Position numbers and translations under genes: made by a program. Under the pieces are notes generated by a model, which saw only the letters and a list, made by a program, of their open reading frames with translations, ran no database searches and was not told where the DNA came from. A DNA stretch of 64,000 nt, from assembly GCA_963792075.1 (NCBI GenBank), contig CAWBUW010000006.1, forward strand, positions 7,077 to 71,076, given 5' to 3'. The stretch comes from CAWBUW01 sp963792075. Lineage in GTDB: Bacteria > Chloroflexota > Anaerolineae > Anaerolineales > UBA4823. Shown one piece after another: positions 36,107-45,685 of the stretch (the stretch's first letter is position 1; each line of letters begins with the position of its first letter).

Positions 36107-37510
36107 TCAGGCGAGTAAAGTACGCACATCGGTGATCTGCCCGGTAATAGCAGCCGCCGCGGCGGTTAAGGGGCTGGCAAGGAAGGTCCGCCCACCAGCG
36201 CCCTGGCGGCCTTCGAAGTTGCGGTTGCTGGTGCTGATGGCGTACTGGCCCGGTTGTAGCTGATCGCCGTTCATGGCGATGCACATCGAGCAGCCTGCCT
36301 CGCGCCATTCGGCTCCCGCAGATTTAAAGATCTGGTCGAGACCTTCTGCCTCAGCCTGTTTTTTCACTCCCTGCGAGCCGGGCACCACCATCACACGCAG
36401 GCCTTCAGCAACCCGGCAACCTTTGAGCAGCGCAGCGGCCTGGCGCAAGTCAGAGATGCGCGAGTTGGTGCAGCTTCCGATGAAGACCACGTCAATCTTC
36501 TTGCCCAGCAGGGATTGGCCTGGCTTCAGGTCCATATAATGCAGCGCTTTGTCCAGCGCAGCCCTTTGGGTGCTATCGCTGAACTGGCTGGGGTCGGGCA
36601 GGCGACCGGTGACCGGCATGCCCATGCCTGGGTTGGTGCCGTACGTGATCATCGGCTCCAGGGCTGAAGCATCCAAAGTGATGGATTTATCGTAGGCGGC
36701 GCCTTCGTCGCCGGGCAGTTGCTGCCAGCGCTGCACTGCCGCTTCCCAGGCAGCGCCCTGCGGCGCAAAAGTGCGCCCGGCAAGGTACTCATAGGTGGTC
36801 TCATCCGGAGCGATCATCCCGGCGCGAGCCCCGCCTTCGATGGACATGTTACACACCGTCATGCGTTGTTCCATCGACAGGCTGCGGATCGTTGAACCGG
36901 TGTATTCAATGACGTGCCCGGTGCCGCCGCCGACCCCGATTTGAGCAATCAACGCCAGGATAATATCCTTGGAAGAGACCCCTGGTCCCAGCACACCTTC
37001 GACGCGCACCTCGAAAGTTTTGGGCTTCTTCTGCAGCAAGCACTGCGTGGCGAGGACGTGCTCTACTTCGCTGGTGCCAATGCCAAAGGCCAGCGCGCCA
37101 AATGCGCCGTGCGTCGCGGTGTGGCTGTCGCCACAGACGATGGTCATACCGGGCTGGGTCAGCCCCTGTTCAGGGCCGATCACGTGGACGATGCCCCGCT
37201 GGGGGCTGTCCATGCCGTAGAGGGGGATGTTGAACTGGCGCGCGTTGTCTTCCATCTGCCGGATCTGGCGGGCAGCCTGGAGGTCCAGGATGGGGAGAGA
37301 CAGGTCGTGTGTGGGGCTGCTGTGATCCACGGTTGCCACGGTTTTATCCGGGCGGCGGACCGGCAGGCCGCGTTGGCGCAGGCCGCTGAAGGCCTGTGGG
37401 CTGGTGACTTCGTGTACCAGGTGCAGATCGATGTACAGAAGCGCGGGACAGTCCGCTTCCTGGGCGACGACGTGCGCCTGCCAGACTTTTTCAAAGAGGG
37501 TTTTTGGCAT
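36107..37510 (-). CDS. leuC: 3-Isopropylmalate dehydratase large subunit
   Basis: 467 aa, aconitase family. GDSHTATHGAFGALAFGIG near residue 130, then the [4Fe-4S] ligands in IGSCTNSRISDLR and the downstream GCSMCIAMN, about 60 residues later, are present. Catalyses the leucine-pathway isomerisation with LeuD. Preceded by the 51-codon ORF at 37557-37712. Confidence 0.97.
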   Translation of the reverse strand: MPKTLFEKVWQAHVVAQEADCPALLYIDLHLVHEVTSPQAFSGLRQRGLPVRRPDKTVATVDHSSPTHDLSLPILDLQAARQIRQMEDNARQFNIPLYGMDSPQRGIVHVIGPEQGLTQPGMTIVCGDSHTATHGAFGALAFGIGTSEVEHVLATQCLLQKKPKTFEVRVEGVLGPGVSSKDIILALIAQIGVGGGTGHVIEYTGSTIRSLSMEQRMTVCNMSIEGGARAGMIAPDETTYEYLAGRTFAPQGAAWEAAVQRWQQLPGDEGAAYDKSITLDASALEPMITYGTNPGMGMPVTGRLPDPSQFSDSTQRAALDKALHYMDLKPGQSLLGKKIDVVFIGSCTNSRISDLRQAAALLKGCRVAEGLRVMVVPGSQGVKKQAEAEGLDQIFKSAGAEWREAGCSMCIAMNGDQLQPGQYAISTSNRNFEGRQGAGGRTFLASPLTAAAAAITGQITDVRTLLA

Positions 37511-37556
37511 AGTCGGTGTATGGGTTAGCAGTCGCGGCGAAGCACGACGTGTTTAC

Positions 37557-37712
37557 CTAAGCCAGCGTTTTAGGTTCCGGCGCATTGACGACAGGCTCGC
37601 TGCACAGGCCGCTCACATCCCAGCCAGCCGGGTAGGTCTGTGGCTCGAAGAAGGGGTCATACCATTCGGGCATTGAGCTGGTTGTTTCGGGGGGGGTAGT
37701 TGGTGTACACAT
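37557..37712 (-). CDS. Small ORF of 51 residues in the ilv-leu operon
   Basis: ATG at 37712 with AGGAG 8 bases upstream, TAG at 37557. The product (51 aa) is rich in Pro, Thr, Trp and acidic residues, e.g. PEWYDPFFEPQTYPAGWD, with two cysteines (C2, C37) and no membrane segment. It lies between leuA and leuC with normal operon spacing (63 and 46 bases). I do not recognise it. It could be a small regulator or accessory of LeuA or LeuC, or a leader-like ORF; codons are not enriched for Leu. Confidence 0.6.
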   Translation of the reverse strand: MCTPTTPPETTSSMPEWYDPFFEPQTYPAGWDVSGLCSEPVVNAPEPKTLA

Positions 37713-37775
37713 AAGTTTTTCTCCTGGTTCGATGACGGCGAAGCTTTCACACAGGCGCGAACGCTTCGTTGGTAT

Positions 37776-39410
37776 TCAGACAGCCATCTTTACACCCAAA
37801 TCAGTGTAAGTGGATTGCGTGCCCTCGGTCTGGGCAATGATCAGCTTGTTCAGCGCGGCCAGGTAGGCCTTGGCGCTGGCTACGACGATATCGGTATCGG
37901 CGCCATGGCCGCCAAAGACACGCGCAAATTCGGTTTCATTTTGCGCATCGATGGTGCGCTGCCCATCGATGGCCTGGATGCGCACGGTCACTTCGCCCAG
38001 CGCATCAATGCCCTCGGTGATGGCGTGGATGTTGAACTCGAGCAGCGTGTTGGGCGTAGTGACAATGGCGTCAATGGCTTTGTATGTCGCATCCACCGGG
38101 CCGGTGCCGATGCTGGCATGGATGTGAATTTTGCCATCTGGCCCACGCAGGCGGATGGTCGCGGTTGGCAAACCCATCGTCCCGCAAGCCACTTGCAGCC
38201 CATCCAGGGCGAAGACCTCGCGGGGACGGTAGAATTCATCTGCAATCAAGGCTTCCAGGTCGGCATCCGTGATGACTTTCTTACGGTCGCCCAGCTCTTT
38301 GAAGCGGGCAAAGGCTTTATCTACCTCGGCCTCATCCAACGAATGACCCATCTCCGCCAGGCGGCTGCGCAGTGCATGGCGGCCCGAGTGTTTGCCTAAC
38401 ACCAGCCTGGATTGGTTGATGCCCACATCTTCCGGGTGCATGATTTCGTAGGTTTGTTGGTGCTTCAGCATACCATCCTGGTGGATGCCGGCCTCGTGGG
38501 CAAAGGCATTTGCGCCGACGATGGCTTTGTTGGGCTGTACGATCATGCCGGTGTAGTTGCTCACCAGCCGGCTGATGCGTGCGATTTGAGGCGTATCGAT
38601 GCCGGTGTCCAGGTTATAAACCGGGCGGCGGGTCCTGAGCGCCATCACCACTTCTTCCAGAGAAGTGTTGCCGGCGCGCTCGCCAATCCCGTTGATGGTC
38701 ACCTCCGCCTGGCGCGCGCCTGCCTGGATGCCGGCCAGGGTATTGGCGGTAGCCAGGCCCAGGTCGTCGTGGCAGTGCACCGAGAGGATCACATTTTCGA
38801 TTCCCGGCGTGTGCTGCCGGATGCCGGCGATCAACTGGTAAAATTCTTCGGGCGTGATGTAGCCGACTGTGTCTGGGATATTGAGCGTCGTAGCGCCAGC
38901 CCGGATGGCCTCTGCCAAAACCACGTACAGGAAAGCAGGATCCGACCGCCCGGCGTCCTCGGGCGAGAACTCCACATCCTTACACAGAGAGCGGGCGTAT
39001 GCCACCATTTCCGCTACCCGGCTCACGACCTGCTGGCGGGTCATGTTCAGCTTGTACTGCATGTGGATTTCAGAAGTCGCCAGGAAGAGATGGATGCGTG
39101 GTTTCTGGGCGGATTGGATCCCTTCCCAGGCTTTGTCAATATCGCTTCTCGTGGCCCGAGCCAGCCCGGTGATCACGGGCACACGTGCCTCAGGCTGGCC
39201 CTTGGGCGGGTTGCCTACCTCGCCAGCGATGCGCTGCACTGCCTGGAGATCATCCGGCGAAGCAGCCGGGAAGCCGGCTTCGATGATATCCACGCCCAAG
39301 CGGGCCAGGGCGCGGGCCACCTCCAGCTTTTCAGCCGAAGTCATCGTGGCGCCAGGGGACTGTTCGCCATCGCGCAGCGTGGTATCAAAAATGCGTACGT
39401 AATTATCCAT
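37776..39410 (-). CDS. leuA: 2-Isopropylmalate synthase
   Basis: 544 aa. DTTLRDGEQSPGATM, metal-binding HCHDDLGLATAN, NGIGERAGNTSLEEV and a C-terminal LeuA dimer or allosteric domain with GTGPVDATYKAID-type motif. Condenses 2-ketoisovalerate with acetyl-CoA, the first step to leucine, and is normally feedback-inhibited by leucine. Starts directly after ilvC without a gap. Confidence 0.96.
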   Translation of the reverse strand: MDNYVRIFDTTLRDGEQSPGATMTSAEKLEVARALARLGVDIIEAGFPAASPDDLQAVQRIAGEVGNPPKGQPEARVPVITGLARATRSDIDKAWEGIQSAQKPRIHLFLATSEIHMQYKLNMTRQQVVSRVAEMVAYARSLCKDVEFSPEDAGRSDPAFLYVVLAEAIRAGATTLNIPDTVGYITPEEFYQLIAGIRQHTPGIENVILSVHCHDDLGLATANTLAGIQAGARQAEVTINGIGERAGNTSLEEVVMALRTRRPVYNLDTGIDTPQIARISRLVSNYTGMIVQPNKAIVGANAFAHEAGIHQDGMLKHQQTYEIMHPEDVGINQSRLVLGKHSGRHALRSRLAEMGHSLDEAEVDKAFARFKELGDRKKVITDADLEALIADEFYRPREVFALDGLQVACGTMGLPTATIRLRGPDGKIHIHASIGTGPVDATYKAIDAIVTTPNTLLEFNIHAITEGIDALGEVTVRIQAIDGQRTIDAQNETEFARVFGGHGADTDIVVASAKAYLAALNKLIIAQTEGTQSTYTDLGVKMAV

Positions 39411-40463
39411 CTATTTTTGCCAGTTTTCAGGGCGCAGCGAGCGCACGGCGGCGCCGGCCTGCCACATTTCTGAATTGCGCATTTCGGCCAACTCGGCTTC
39501 CAGGCGGGCACGGTAATCGGGGGCGCTGTTGGCTTTGAGCACGATGCGGGTTTCCTCACCGGAAACCACGCTTTGGTAAAGGTCGTCAAAAACGGGTTTG
39601 ACTGCCTCGCGGAAGCGGCCTTTCCAATCCAACGCGCCGCGTTGAGCTGTGGTGGATGTGTTGGCGTACATCCAATCCATGCCGTTTTGCCCGACCAGGC
39701 GGATCAGGCTCTGCGTCAGCTCTTCAACCGTTTCGTTGAAAGCCTCACTGGGGGTGTGCCCATGCTGGCGCAGCACGTTGTACTGCGCTTCCATCACGCC
39801 AGCCAGCGCGCCCATCAGGATGCCGCGTTCGCCGGTCAGGTCAGAGTAGACTTCGTTTTGGAAGGTGGTGGGGAAGAGGTAGCCCGCGCCGATAGCCATG
39901 CCCAATGCGAGCGTACGCTCCAGGGCGTGGCCTGTAGCGTCCTGGTGGACGGCAAAGCTGGCGTTGATCCCGCTGCCGTCCAGGAAGTTGGCGCGCACGC
40001 TGCGCCCGGAGCCTTTCGGCGCGACCAGAGCCACATCGACGTGCGGCGGAGGTATCACGCCGGTCTGGTCTTTATAAACGATGGAGAAACCGTGCGAGAA
40101 ATAGAGCAAATTGCCTTCATCCAGGCATTCGACAACCCGAGGCCACTGCGAGTGCTGGCCTGCATCGGAGAGCAGGTACTGGATCACGGTGCCGCGCTCG
40201 GCGGCTTCTTCAACCGAAAAGAGAGTCTCGCCGGGTATCCAGCCATCCGCAAGGGCTTTGTCCCAACTGGGGCTGCCCTGCTTCTGTCCAACGATGACCC
40301 GGATACCGTTATCACGCATATTAAGCGCCTGGGCAGGGCCTTGCACGCCGTAGCCCAACACTGCAACCACCTCATCCTTTAAAACCTGGCGGGCTTTTTC
40401 GAGACTGAATTCGTCGCGTGTGACGACATCTTCCTCAACGCCGCCGAAATTGATCCTGGCCAT
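39411..40463 (-). CDS. ilvC: Ketol-acid reductoisomerase
   Basis: 350 aa, class I size. NAD(P)-binding VLGYGVQGPAQALNM, GSPSWDKA, HGFSIVYKDQ, APKGSGRSVR and the metal ligands in DLTGERGILMG and E in the helical domain. Converts acetolactate or acetohydroxybutyrate to the dihydroxy acids. Preceded by a 100-base gap with element E. Confidence 0.97.
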   Translation of the reverse strand: MARINFGGVEEDVVTRDEFSLEKARQVLKDEVVAVLGYGVQGPAQALNMRDNGIRVIVGQKQGSPSWDKALADGWIPGETLFSVEEAAERGTVIQYLLSDAGQHSQWPRVVECLDEGNLLYFSHGFSIVYKDQTGVIPPPHVDVALVAPKGSGRSVRANFLDGSGINASFAVHQDATGHALERTLALGMAIGAGYLFPTTFQNEVYSDLTGERGILMGALAGVMEAQYNVLRQHGHTPSEAFNETVEELTQSLIRLVGQNGMDWMYANTSTTAQRGALDWKGRFREAVKPVFDDLYQSVVSGEETRIVLKANSAPDYRARLEAELAEMRNSEMWQAGAAVRSLRPENWQK

Positions 40464-40501
40464 GAAATCTTCTCCTTATCCTGGGTAAAAGTTGATTTTG
40501 T

Positions 40502-40544
40502 TTAGGAGTGTATGTGGCAGCGTAGCCGCCACATACACTCCTAA
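40502..40544. repeat. Palindromic element E (within the ilv operon)
   Basis: 20-base arms (40502-40521, 40525-40544) with one mismatch, loop GTA. Arm begins TTAGGAGTGTATGTGGC. Lies between ilvN and ilvC in the same transcription unit. Same GTA loop as D, F and G. Confidence 0.9.
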
Positions 40545-40565
40545 AACAATTCTTGGGCTGCGGGA

Positions 40566-41087
40566 TTATGCCACCGCCATGGTGCTGTAAATATCGTTGT
40601 TGATCAGGGCCTCACTGCCGCGTTCCATTGCTACTGCGCCGGTACGTACCATCTCGATGATCCCCAGAGGCTTGAGGACTTCCACAAAGCCATCAATTTT
40701 ATCTGCGTTGCCTGTGATCTCGATGATCAGCGAGTTCTGTGTCACATCCACGACGCGGGCGCGAAAGACCTCAACCATCTGGAAAATTTCTGCCCGTTTC
40801 TCGGAGGCAGTGCTCACCTTGATCATGGCCAGGTCGCGGCTGACCATCGGCTTGCTGGTCAGGTCTTCTACCTGGATCACGTTGACCAGCTTATAAAGGT
40901 ACTGCATCAGCCTTTCCACGCTGGCAGGGTCGCTTTCCACCATGATGGTCATGCGCGAGACGCCCGCTGTATCGGTATGTCCTACGGTAAGGGATTCGAT
41001 GTTGAAAGTGCGGCGGCGGAACAACGAGGCGATCCGGTTCAAGACGCCGGGTTTGTCTTCGACTAAGATAACCAGGGTATGCTGCAT
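40566..41087 (-). CDS. ilvN: Acetolactate synthase small (regulatory) subunit
   Basis: 173 aa. N-terminal ACT domain LVILVEDKPGVLNRIASLFRR-like (residues 4-24), then the typical C-terminal extension with LIEITGNADKIDGFVEVL. Confers valine feedback on IlvB. Ten bases after ilvB. Confidence 0.96.
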   Translation of the reverse strand: MQHTLVILVEDKPGVLNRIASLFRRRTFNIESLTVGHTDTAGVSRMTIMVESDPASVERLMQYLYKLVNVIQVEDLTSKPMVSRDLAMIKVSTASEKRAEIFQMVEVFRARVVDVTQNSLIIEITGNADKIDGFVEVLKPLGIIEMVRTGAVAMERGSEALINNDIYSTMAVA

Positions 41088-41097
41088 GGGGTTCCTC

Positions 41098-42810
41098 CTA
41101 TATGTTTAAGGCCGTTTCAACGATTGGATTGGGGCGGCGGATCATATTGTGCAGATCGGCTCCTGCCGGCACCATTGGGTAGACCGTGTCTTCTTGTTCC
41201 ACGCGAAAATCAATCACCACGGTGCCTTCAATCTCCTGCGCCTTGCGAATGGCGGCTTCTACCTGGGAGCGCTCTGTGACGCGCAGGCCGCTCAGGCCAT
41301 GCGCTTCTGCTATTTTGACGAAATCTGGGCTGCGCATCGGCGTGGCAGCATAGCGGCGTTCGTAGAAGAACTCCTGCCACTGGCGGACCATGCCTAGGAA
41401 GCCGTTGTTAATAATGGCTACGTTCACTTTGATCCCTTCCTGTGCGGCTGTCGCCAGCTCGGACATGGTCATCTGGAACCCCCCATCGCCGACCACGGTC
41501 CAGACCTCACCTTGCGGGCTGGCGAACCTGGCACCGATAGCGGATGGCAGGCCAAAGCCCATCGTACCCAACCCGCCGGAGGTGACCCAACGGTGGGGTT
41601 TTTCGATGCGGTAATACTGCGCAGCCCACATCTGGTTTTGGCCCACATCGGTCGTGATGACAGCATCGCTGCCGGTAAACCTCCATAGGTCATGGATCAC
41701 GTGCGCTGCGTACAGGTGACCATCATCGGGCAAATTCTGAATATCGCGCACGGCACTCTCGCCGCGCAGGTCGTTGATATATTCCAGCCATGCGCTGTGG
41801 TCACTGGTTTCGAGGAGGGCGTTGATCTGCCCAAGGATATCTTTGACGTTGCCTACCAGGCCCACATCTACTTTGACATTCTTATTGATCTCGGAAGGAT
41901 CGATTTCGATGTGGATTTTGTGGGCCTTCTGCGCATAGGTATGCAGGTTGCCGGTTACGCGGTCATCGAAGCGCATACCCAGGGCTAGCAGCAAATCGGC
42001 TTCCTGGATGGCGGTGTTGACCCAGGCTTCGCCGTGCATGCCCATCATGCCCAGGTTGAGCGGGTGGCTTGCCGGCAGCGCACCGATGCCCAGCAGGGTC
42101 AGCGCCACGGGGACCTGTGCTTTTTCGGCGAAAGCGCGTAATTCGGCCATGGCGTTGCTCATCAGGACGCCTTGCCCTGCCAGCACCACGGGTCGTTTGG
42201 CGCTGTGGATCAACTCCATCGCTTTTTGCAGGCCCTCGCTGGTCGGGTGCAAGTTGGGGTTGTAACCACGCAGCCGGACCGGGCGGGTATCGTATTCCCA
42301 GTTCTCGATGGCTGCTTGCTGTGCATCTTTGGCGATATCGACGAGCACCGGTCCGGGGCGCCCGGAGCGAGCGATGTAGAAGGCCTCACGGATGGCGGGC
42401 ATAATATCGTGTACGTCTGTCACCAGGTAATTGTGCTTGGTAATCGGCAGGGTGATGCCGGTCACGTCCGTTTCCTGGAAGGCGTCGTAACCGATGAACT
42501 TGCTCGCCACCTGCCCGGTGATGAAGACTACCGGCACCGAGTCCATGTACGCATTAGCAATGCCTGTAACCAGATTGGTAGCACCCGGCCCGGATGTGGC
42601 CATCGAGACGCCCACCTTTCCGCTCACTCTGGCATAGCCATCAGCCATGTGCGCGCCGCCCTGCTCGTGGCGCGGCAGGACGTGATGGATGGGGTAATCC
42701 AGCATGGCATCGTAAATCGGAAGGTTGGCCCCGCCTGGGTAGCCGAAGACTACTTCCACACCTTCCTGAAGTAAGCATTCCCATACAATTTGAGCACCGG
42801 TACGTTTCAT
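41098..42810 (-). CDS. ilvB: Acetolactate synthase large subunit
   Basis: 570 aa from MKRTGAQIVWECL at 42810, with AGGAGGAAAAG just upstream. TPP enzyme: VVFGYPGGANLPIYDAM, catalytic Glu in RHEQGGAHMADGYAR, SGPGATNLVTGIANAYMDS, and TPP/Mg motif VGDGGFQMTMSELATA. Makes acetolactate and acetohydroxybutyrate. Element H lies between it and ilvD. Confidence 0.97.
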   Translation of the reverse strand: MKRTGAQIVWECLLQEGVEVVFGYPGGANLPIYDAMLDYPIHHVLPRHEQGGAHMADGYARVSGKVGVSMATSGPGATNLVTGIANAYMDSVPVVFITGQVASKFIGYDAFQETDVTGITLPITKHNYLVTDVHDIMPAIREAFYIARSGRPGPVLVDIAKDAQQAAIENWEYDTRPVRLRGYNPNLHPTSEGLQKAMELIHSAKRPVVLAGQGVLMSNAMAELRAFAEKAQVPVALTLLGIGALPASHPLNLGMMGMHGEAWVNTAIQEADLLLALGMRFDDRVTGNLHTYAQKAHKIHIEIDPSEINKNVKVDVGLVGNVKDILGQINALLETSDHSAWLEYINDLRGESAVRDIQNLPDDGHLYAAHVIHDLWRFTGSDAVITTDVGQNQMWAAQYYRIEKPHRWVTSGGLGTMGFGLPSAIGARFASPQGEVWTVVGDGGFQMTMSELATAAQEGIKVNVAIINNGFLGMVRQWQEFFYERRYAATPMRSPDFVKIAEAHGLSGLRVTERSQVEAAIRKAQEIEGTVVIDFRVEQEDTVYPMVPAGADLHNMIRRPNPIVETALNI

Positions 42811-42842
42811 CTTTTCCTCCAGATTTTTTGGTAATGTGGTAC

Positions 42843-42889
42843 TTTTGGAGTTGTTTTGGGTGGCTTTTCTGCCCAAAACAACTCCAAAA
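42843..42889. repeat. Palindromic element H (within the ilv operon)
   Basis: Perfect 18-base stem TTTTGGAGTTGTTTTGGG (42843-42860) and complement (42872-42889), loop of 11 bases. Lies in the gap between ilvD and ilvB, where it could form a partial terminator or an mRNA-stabilising hairpin. Confidence 0.9.
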
Positions 42890-42900
42890 ATCCCTTAACT

Positions 42901-44572
42901 TCAATCGTTGGCCAGGACCGCTCCGCTGTCGGCGCTGGTGACAAAGTGAGCATAACGTTTGAGCCACTTGCTGCTCATCTTAGGAGTAAAGGGGGGCAGG
43001 GCAGCCAGGCGGGCGTCGATCTCGGACTGGCTCAAGCTCAGCTCCAGCTTGCGTGCTTCGAGGTCGATCGTGATCTTATCGCCAGGCTGGACCGCGGCGA
43101 TCGGGCCGCCCGCTGCGGCTTCGGGTGAAACATGACCGATGCAGGCGCCGCGCGTCCCGCCGCTGAATCGCCCATCGGTGATCAATGCCACCTTGTCGCC
43201 CAATCCCATGCCCATGATCGCGCTGGTGGGGGAGAGCATCTCTTGCATGCCTGGCCCGCCGCGCGGCCCTTCATAGCGGACGATCACCACATCGCCAGCC
43301 TTTACTTTGCCGGCAAGAATACCGGCCATGGCGTCTTCCTGCGATTCAAACACCACTGCCGGCCCCGAGAACTTCATCATCGACGGGTTGACGCCGCCGC
43401 TTTTGACCACTGCGCCCCTCGGCGCCAGGTTGCCAAATAACACGCTCAACCCGCCGCGCTTTGAATGGGCGTTTTCAAAACGGCGGATCACTTCGTCGTC
43501 TTCGATTCTGGCATCCTGGATCGACTGGCCCAGCGTGGTCCCGCTTACCGTGAGGCGGTCGAAGTGCAGCATGCCTGTCGCCGCGCTGCACCTCGTTCAG
43601 GATGGCAGGGACGCCGCCGGCGCGGTGTACATCTTCCATGTGCCATTTGCCCGCCGGGCTGACCTTGCAAATGTGAGGCACGCGGTCGGCGACGGCGTTG
43701 ATGCGGCTCAGGGGGTAATCTACCTGGGCTTCGTGCGCCAGCGCCAGGGTGTGCAGCACCGTGTTGGTTGAACCGCCCATAGCCATATCCAGCGCAAAAG
43801 CGTCATCGATTGCGTCTGCGGTGACGATGTCGCGCGGTTTGAGATCGCGCTCGATCAAGACCATGATCTGAGCTGCGGCGCTGCGCGCCAGGGCCTCACG
43901 CTGCTCGCTCCTGGCCAGTGCGGTACCGTTGTAAGGCAGCGCCAACCCGATGGCTTCCATCAAGCAGTTCATCGAATTGGCGGTGAACATGCCAGAGCAA
44001 GAGCCACAGGATGGGCAGGCGTAGCGCTCCAGTGTGGTCAGGCGCTGCGCATCGATCTTACCGGCAGAATAAGCGCCGACCCCCTCAAAAACCGAGATCA
44101 GGTCAATCGCTTCGCCTTCGGGGGTGCGCCCGGCAGCCATTGGCCCGCCGGATACAAAGATCGTGGGGATATTGACGCGCATGGCTGCCATGAGCATGCC
44201 CGGCACAATTTTGTCGCAGTTGGGGATGCAGACCATGGCATCGAAGCAGTGCGCTTCGAGCATCGTTTCCACACTGTCAGCGATCAATTCCCGCGAGGGG
44301 AGCGAAAATTTCATACCGGCATGTCCCATGGCGATACCATCGTCCACGCCGATGGTATTGAATTCAAAGGGCACGCCGCCTGCTGCCCGCACGGCGTCCT
44401 TGACCAGACGGCCAAATCCTTGCAAATGGACGTGACCTGGGATGATATCTACATATGAATTGACGATTGCCACGAAGGGCTTGGGGAAGTCGCTTTCACT
44501 GACGCCAGTGGCGCGCAGCAGTGCTCGGTGGGGGGCTTTTTCAAAACCGGTTTTGATTGTGTCTGAACGCAT
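42901..44572 (-). pseudogene. ilvD: Dihydroxy-acid dehydratase, interrupted by a frameshift
   Basis: The two halves read in different frames: residues 1 to about 332 (MRSDTIKTGFEK to NEVQRG) and then MLHFDRLTVSGT to the end. Full length is 1672 bases, one more than a multiple of three; removing one base near 43576 gives 556 aa, the normal length. Fe-S ligands C in CIPNCDKIVPG and CPSCGSCSGM are present, as is GRFSGGTRGACIGHVSPEA. The third enzyme of Val/Ile synthesis and first gene after the attenuator. As it heads an otherwise intact operon, an assembly or sequencing insertion is more likely than true loss. Confidence 0.85.
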
Positions 44573-44604
44573 GGCGGCTGCAATCTCGCTTTCCCTGGAA
44601 ACAG

Positions 44605-44634
44605 AAGAGCCGCCCGAGTGGTCGGGCGGCTCTT
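44605..44634 (-). terminator. Attenuator terminator of the ilv-leu operon
   Basis: Perfect 13-base GC-rich stem AAGAGCCGCCCGA (44605-44617) with 44622-44634, 4-base loop. On the minus strand it is followed by CTTCTGTTT and lies 28 bases after the leader peptide stop and about 32 bases before ilvD. The T-run is weak. Confidence 0.75.
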
Positions 44635-44662
44635 GGTAATTTTTGAACTTCTACCGGTAAGT

Positions 44663-44764
44663 TTATCTCACCTTTACTTCAGCCATCCCAACCACAAATG
44701 GGTTCTTAATAATAAGAACCGCAACAATAATAATAAGGGAGAGGAGGGACAGGTAGGCTGACAT
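44663..44764 (-). CDS. Leader peptide of the ilv-leu attenuator
   Basis: 33 codons, ATG at 44764, TAA at 44663. Sixteen of 33 residues are branched-chain: 5 Leu, 5 Ile, 6 Val, with runs LLSLIIIVAVLII and FVV. A hairpin GGTTCTT/AAGAACC (44701-44720) overlaps the control codons, and a GC-rich terminator follows. This is the pattern of enterobacterial ilv/leu leaders: stalling on scarce Leu-, Ile- or Val-tRNA would favour antitermination. The ATG is only about 9 bases from the predicted transcription start, so the leader may be translated from a nearly leaderless mRNA. A clear antiterminator stem is not obvious by eye. Confidence 0.8.
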   Translation of the reverse strand: MSAYLSLLSLIIIVAVLIIKNPFVVGMAEVKVR

Positions 44765-44779
44765 AGGATTAATTTCTCA

Positions 44780-44807
44780 ATTGTACGTAGAAAACCAATT
44801 CTGTCAA
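44780..44807 (-). promoter_or_regulatory. Promoter of the ilv-leu operon
   Basis: TTGACA (44802-44807), 16-base spacer, TACAAT (44780-44785) on the minus strand: the closest match to a sigma-70-type consensus in the window. It lies upstream of the leader peptide. Confidence 0.82.
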
Positions 44808-44857
44808 GAGGGAAATGCCAGAAATTAAATTGTCATTTTTGTAAGGTAAAAGGGAGA

Positions 44858-45677
44858 TTAAGTGGTCTGGCTGCGCGGGTAAGAACCCAACACGCGCAGC
44901 ATGGTGGCGTATTCCCCCAGGTGATCCAGCGCTTTGCGCGCTCGCTCCTCGGTGCTGGCGCCGGCAAAGTCGATGTAAAACAGGTAATCCCAAGGCGAGC
45001 CGACAAGCGGGCGAGATTCGATCTTGGTCAGGTCAATATCGCGCAGGGCGAAGACCGACAGCGCCTTGAAAAGGGCGCCCGGCGCATTCTTGAGGGCGAA
45101 CACAATGGACGTTTTAGCAGGAGGCTGGGGGGTAACCGGCTGGCGGGCGATTACCAGGAAACGGGTGTAGTTCTGGGCATTATCTTCGATGCCCTGCTCC
45201 AGCACATTCATCTCGTAAAGTTGGGCGGCACGCGTCGGATGCAATTGCCGCCGTCTGGCGGTCGCCGCTCTGGCGCAGCATTTTGACGCTGCCGGCGGTG
45301 TCGTAGACCGATTCGATTTTGACCTGATCCAGGTGGCGCAAATAACCGGCGCACTGCGCCAGCCCCTGGGGGTGGCTGATCACCCGGCGCAGGTCGCTTT
45401 TGACTACGCCTGGCAGCGCGATCAGACAGTGGCGCACGCGCAAGAAATGCTCGCCGGTAATCCACAACTGGTGGCGCAGCAGCAGATCATAGTTTTGGTA
45501 GATCGAGCCGGCGAGCGAGTTTTCGATGGGCACCAGAGCGGCATCGCAGGCTTCGCCTGTCACGGCATCGAATACGGCATCAAAGGTCTCGCGGGGCAGA
45601 GTATCCACTGCGCCGAAGTATGCGAAAATGGCTTCCTCGGAGTAGGCTCCGGGCTCGCCCTGGAATGAAATGAGCAT
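44858..45677 (-). pseudogene. pheA: Prephenate dehydratase, interrupted by a frameshift
   Basis: The N-terminal part (MLISFQGEPGAYSEEA, VPIENSLAGSIYQNYD, VISHPQGLAQC) covers the catalytic domain, then the frame changes near 45229-45238 and continues as AAQLYEMNVLEQGIED, NYTRFLVIAR and a C-terminal ACT domain (NAPGALFKALSVF, KIESRPL). 820 bases, one more than a multiple of three; with one base removed, 272 aa, normal for PheA. Converts prephenate to phenylpyruvate, with Phe feedback through ACT. AGGAGG precedes the ATG. May be a sequencing insertion. Confidence 0.85.
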
Positions 45678-45685
45678 GTGGCCTC

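Noticed and set aside
43560..45245. Programmed frameshifts in ilvD and pheA
   Set aside because: No slippery heptamer or downstream pseudoknot-like signal is evident, and these genes do not normally use frameshifting.
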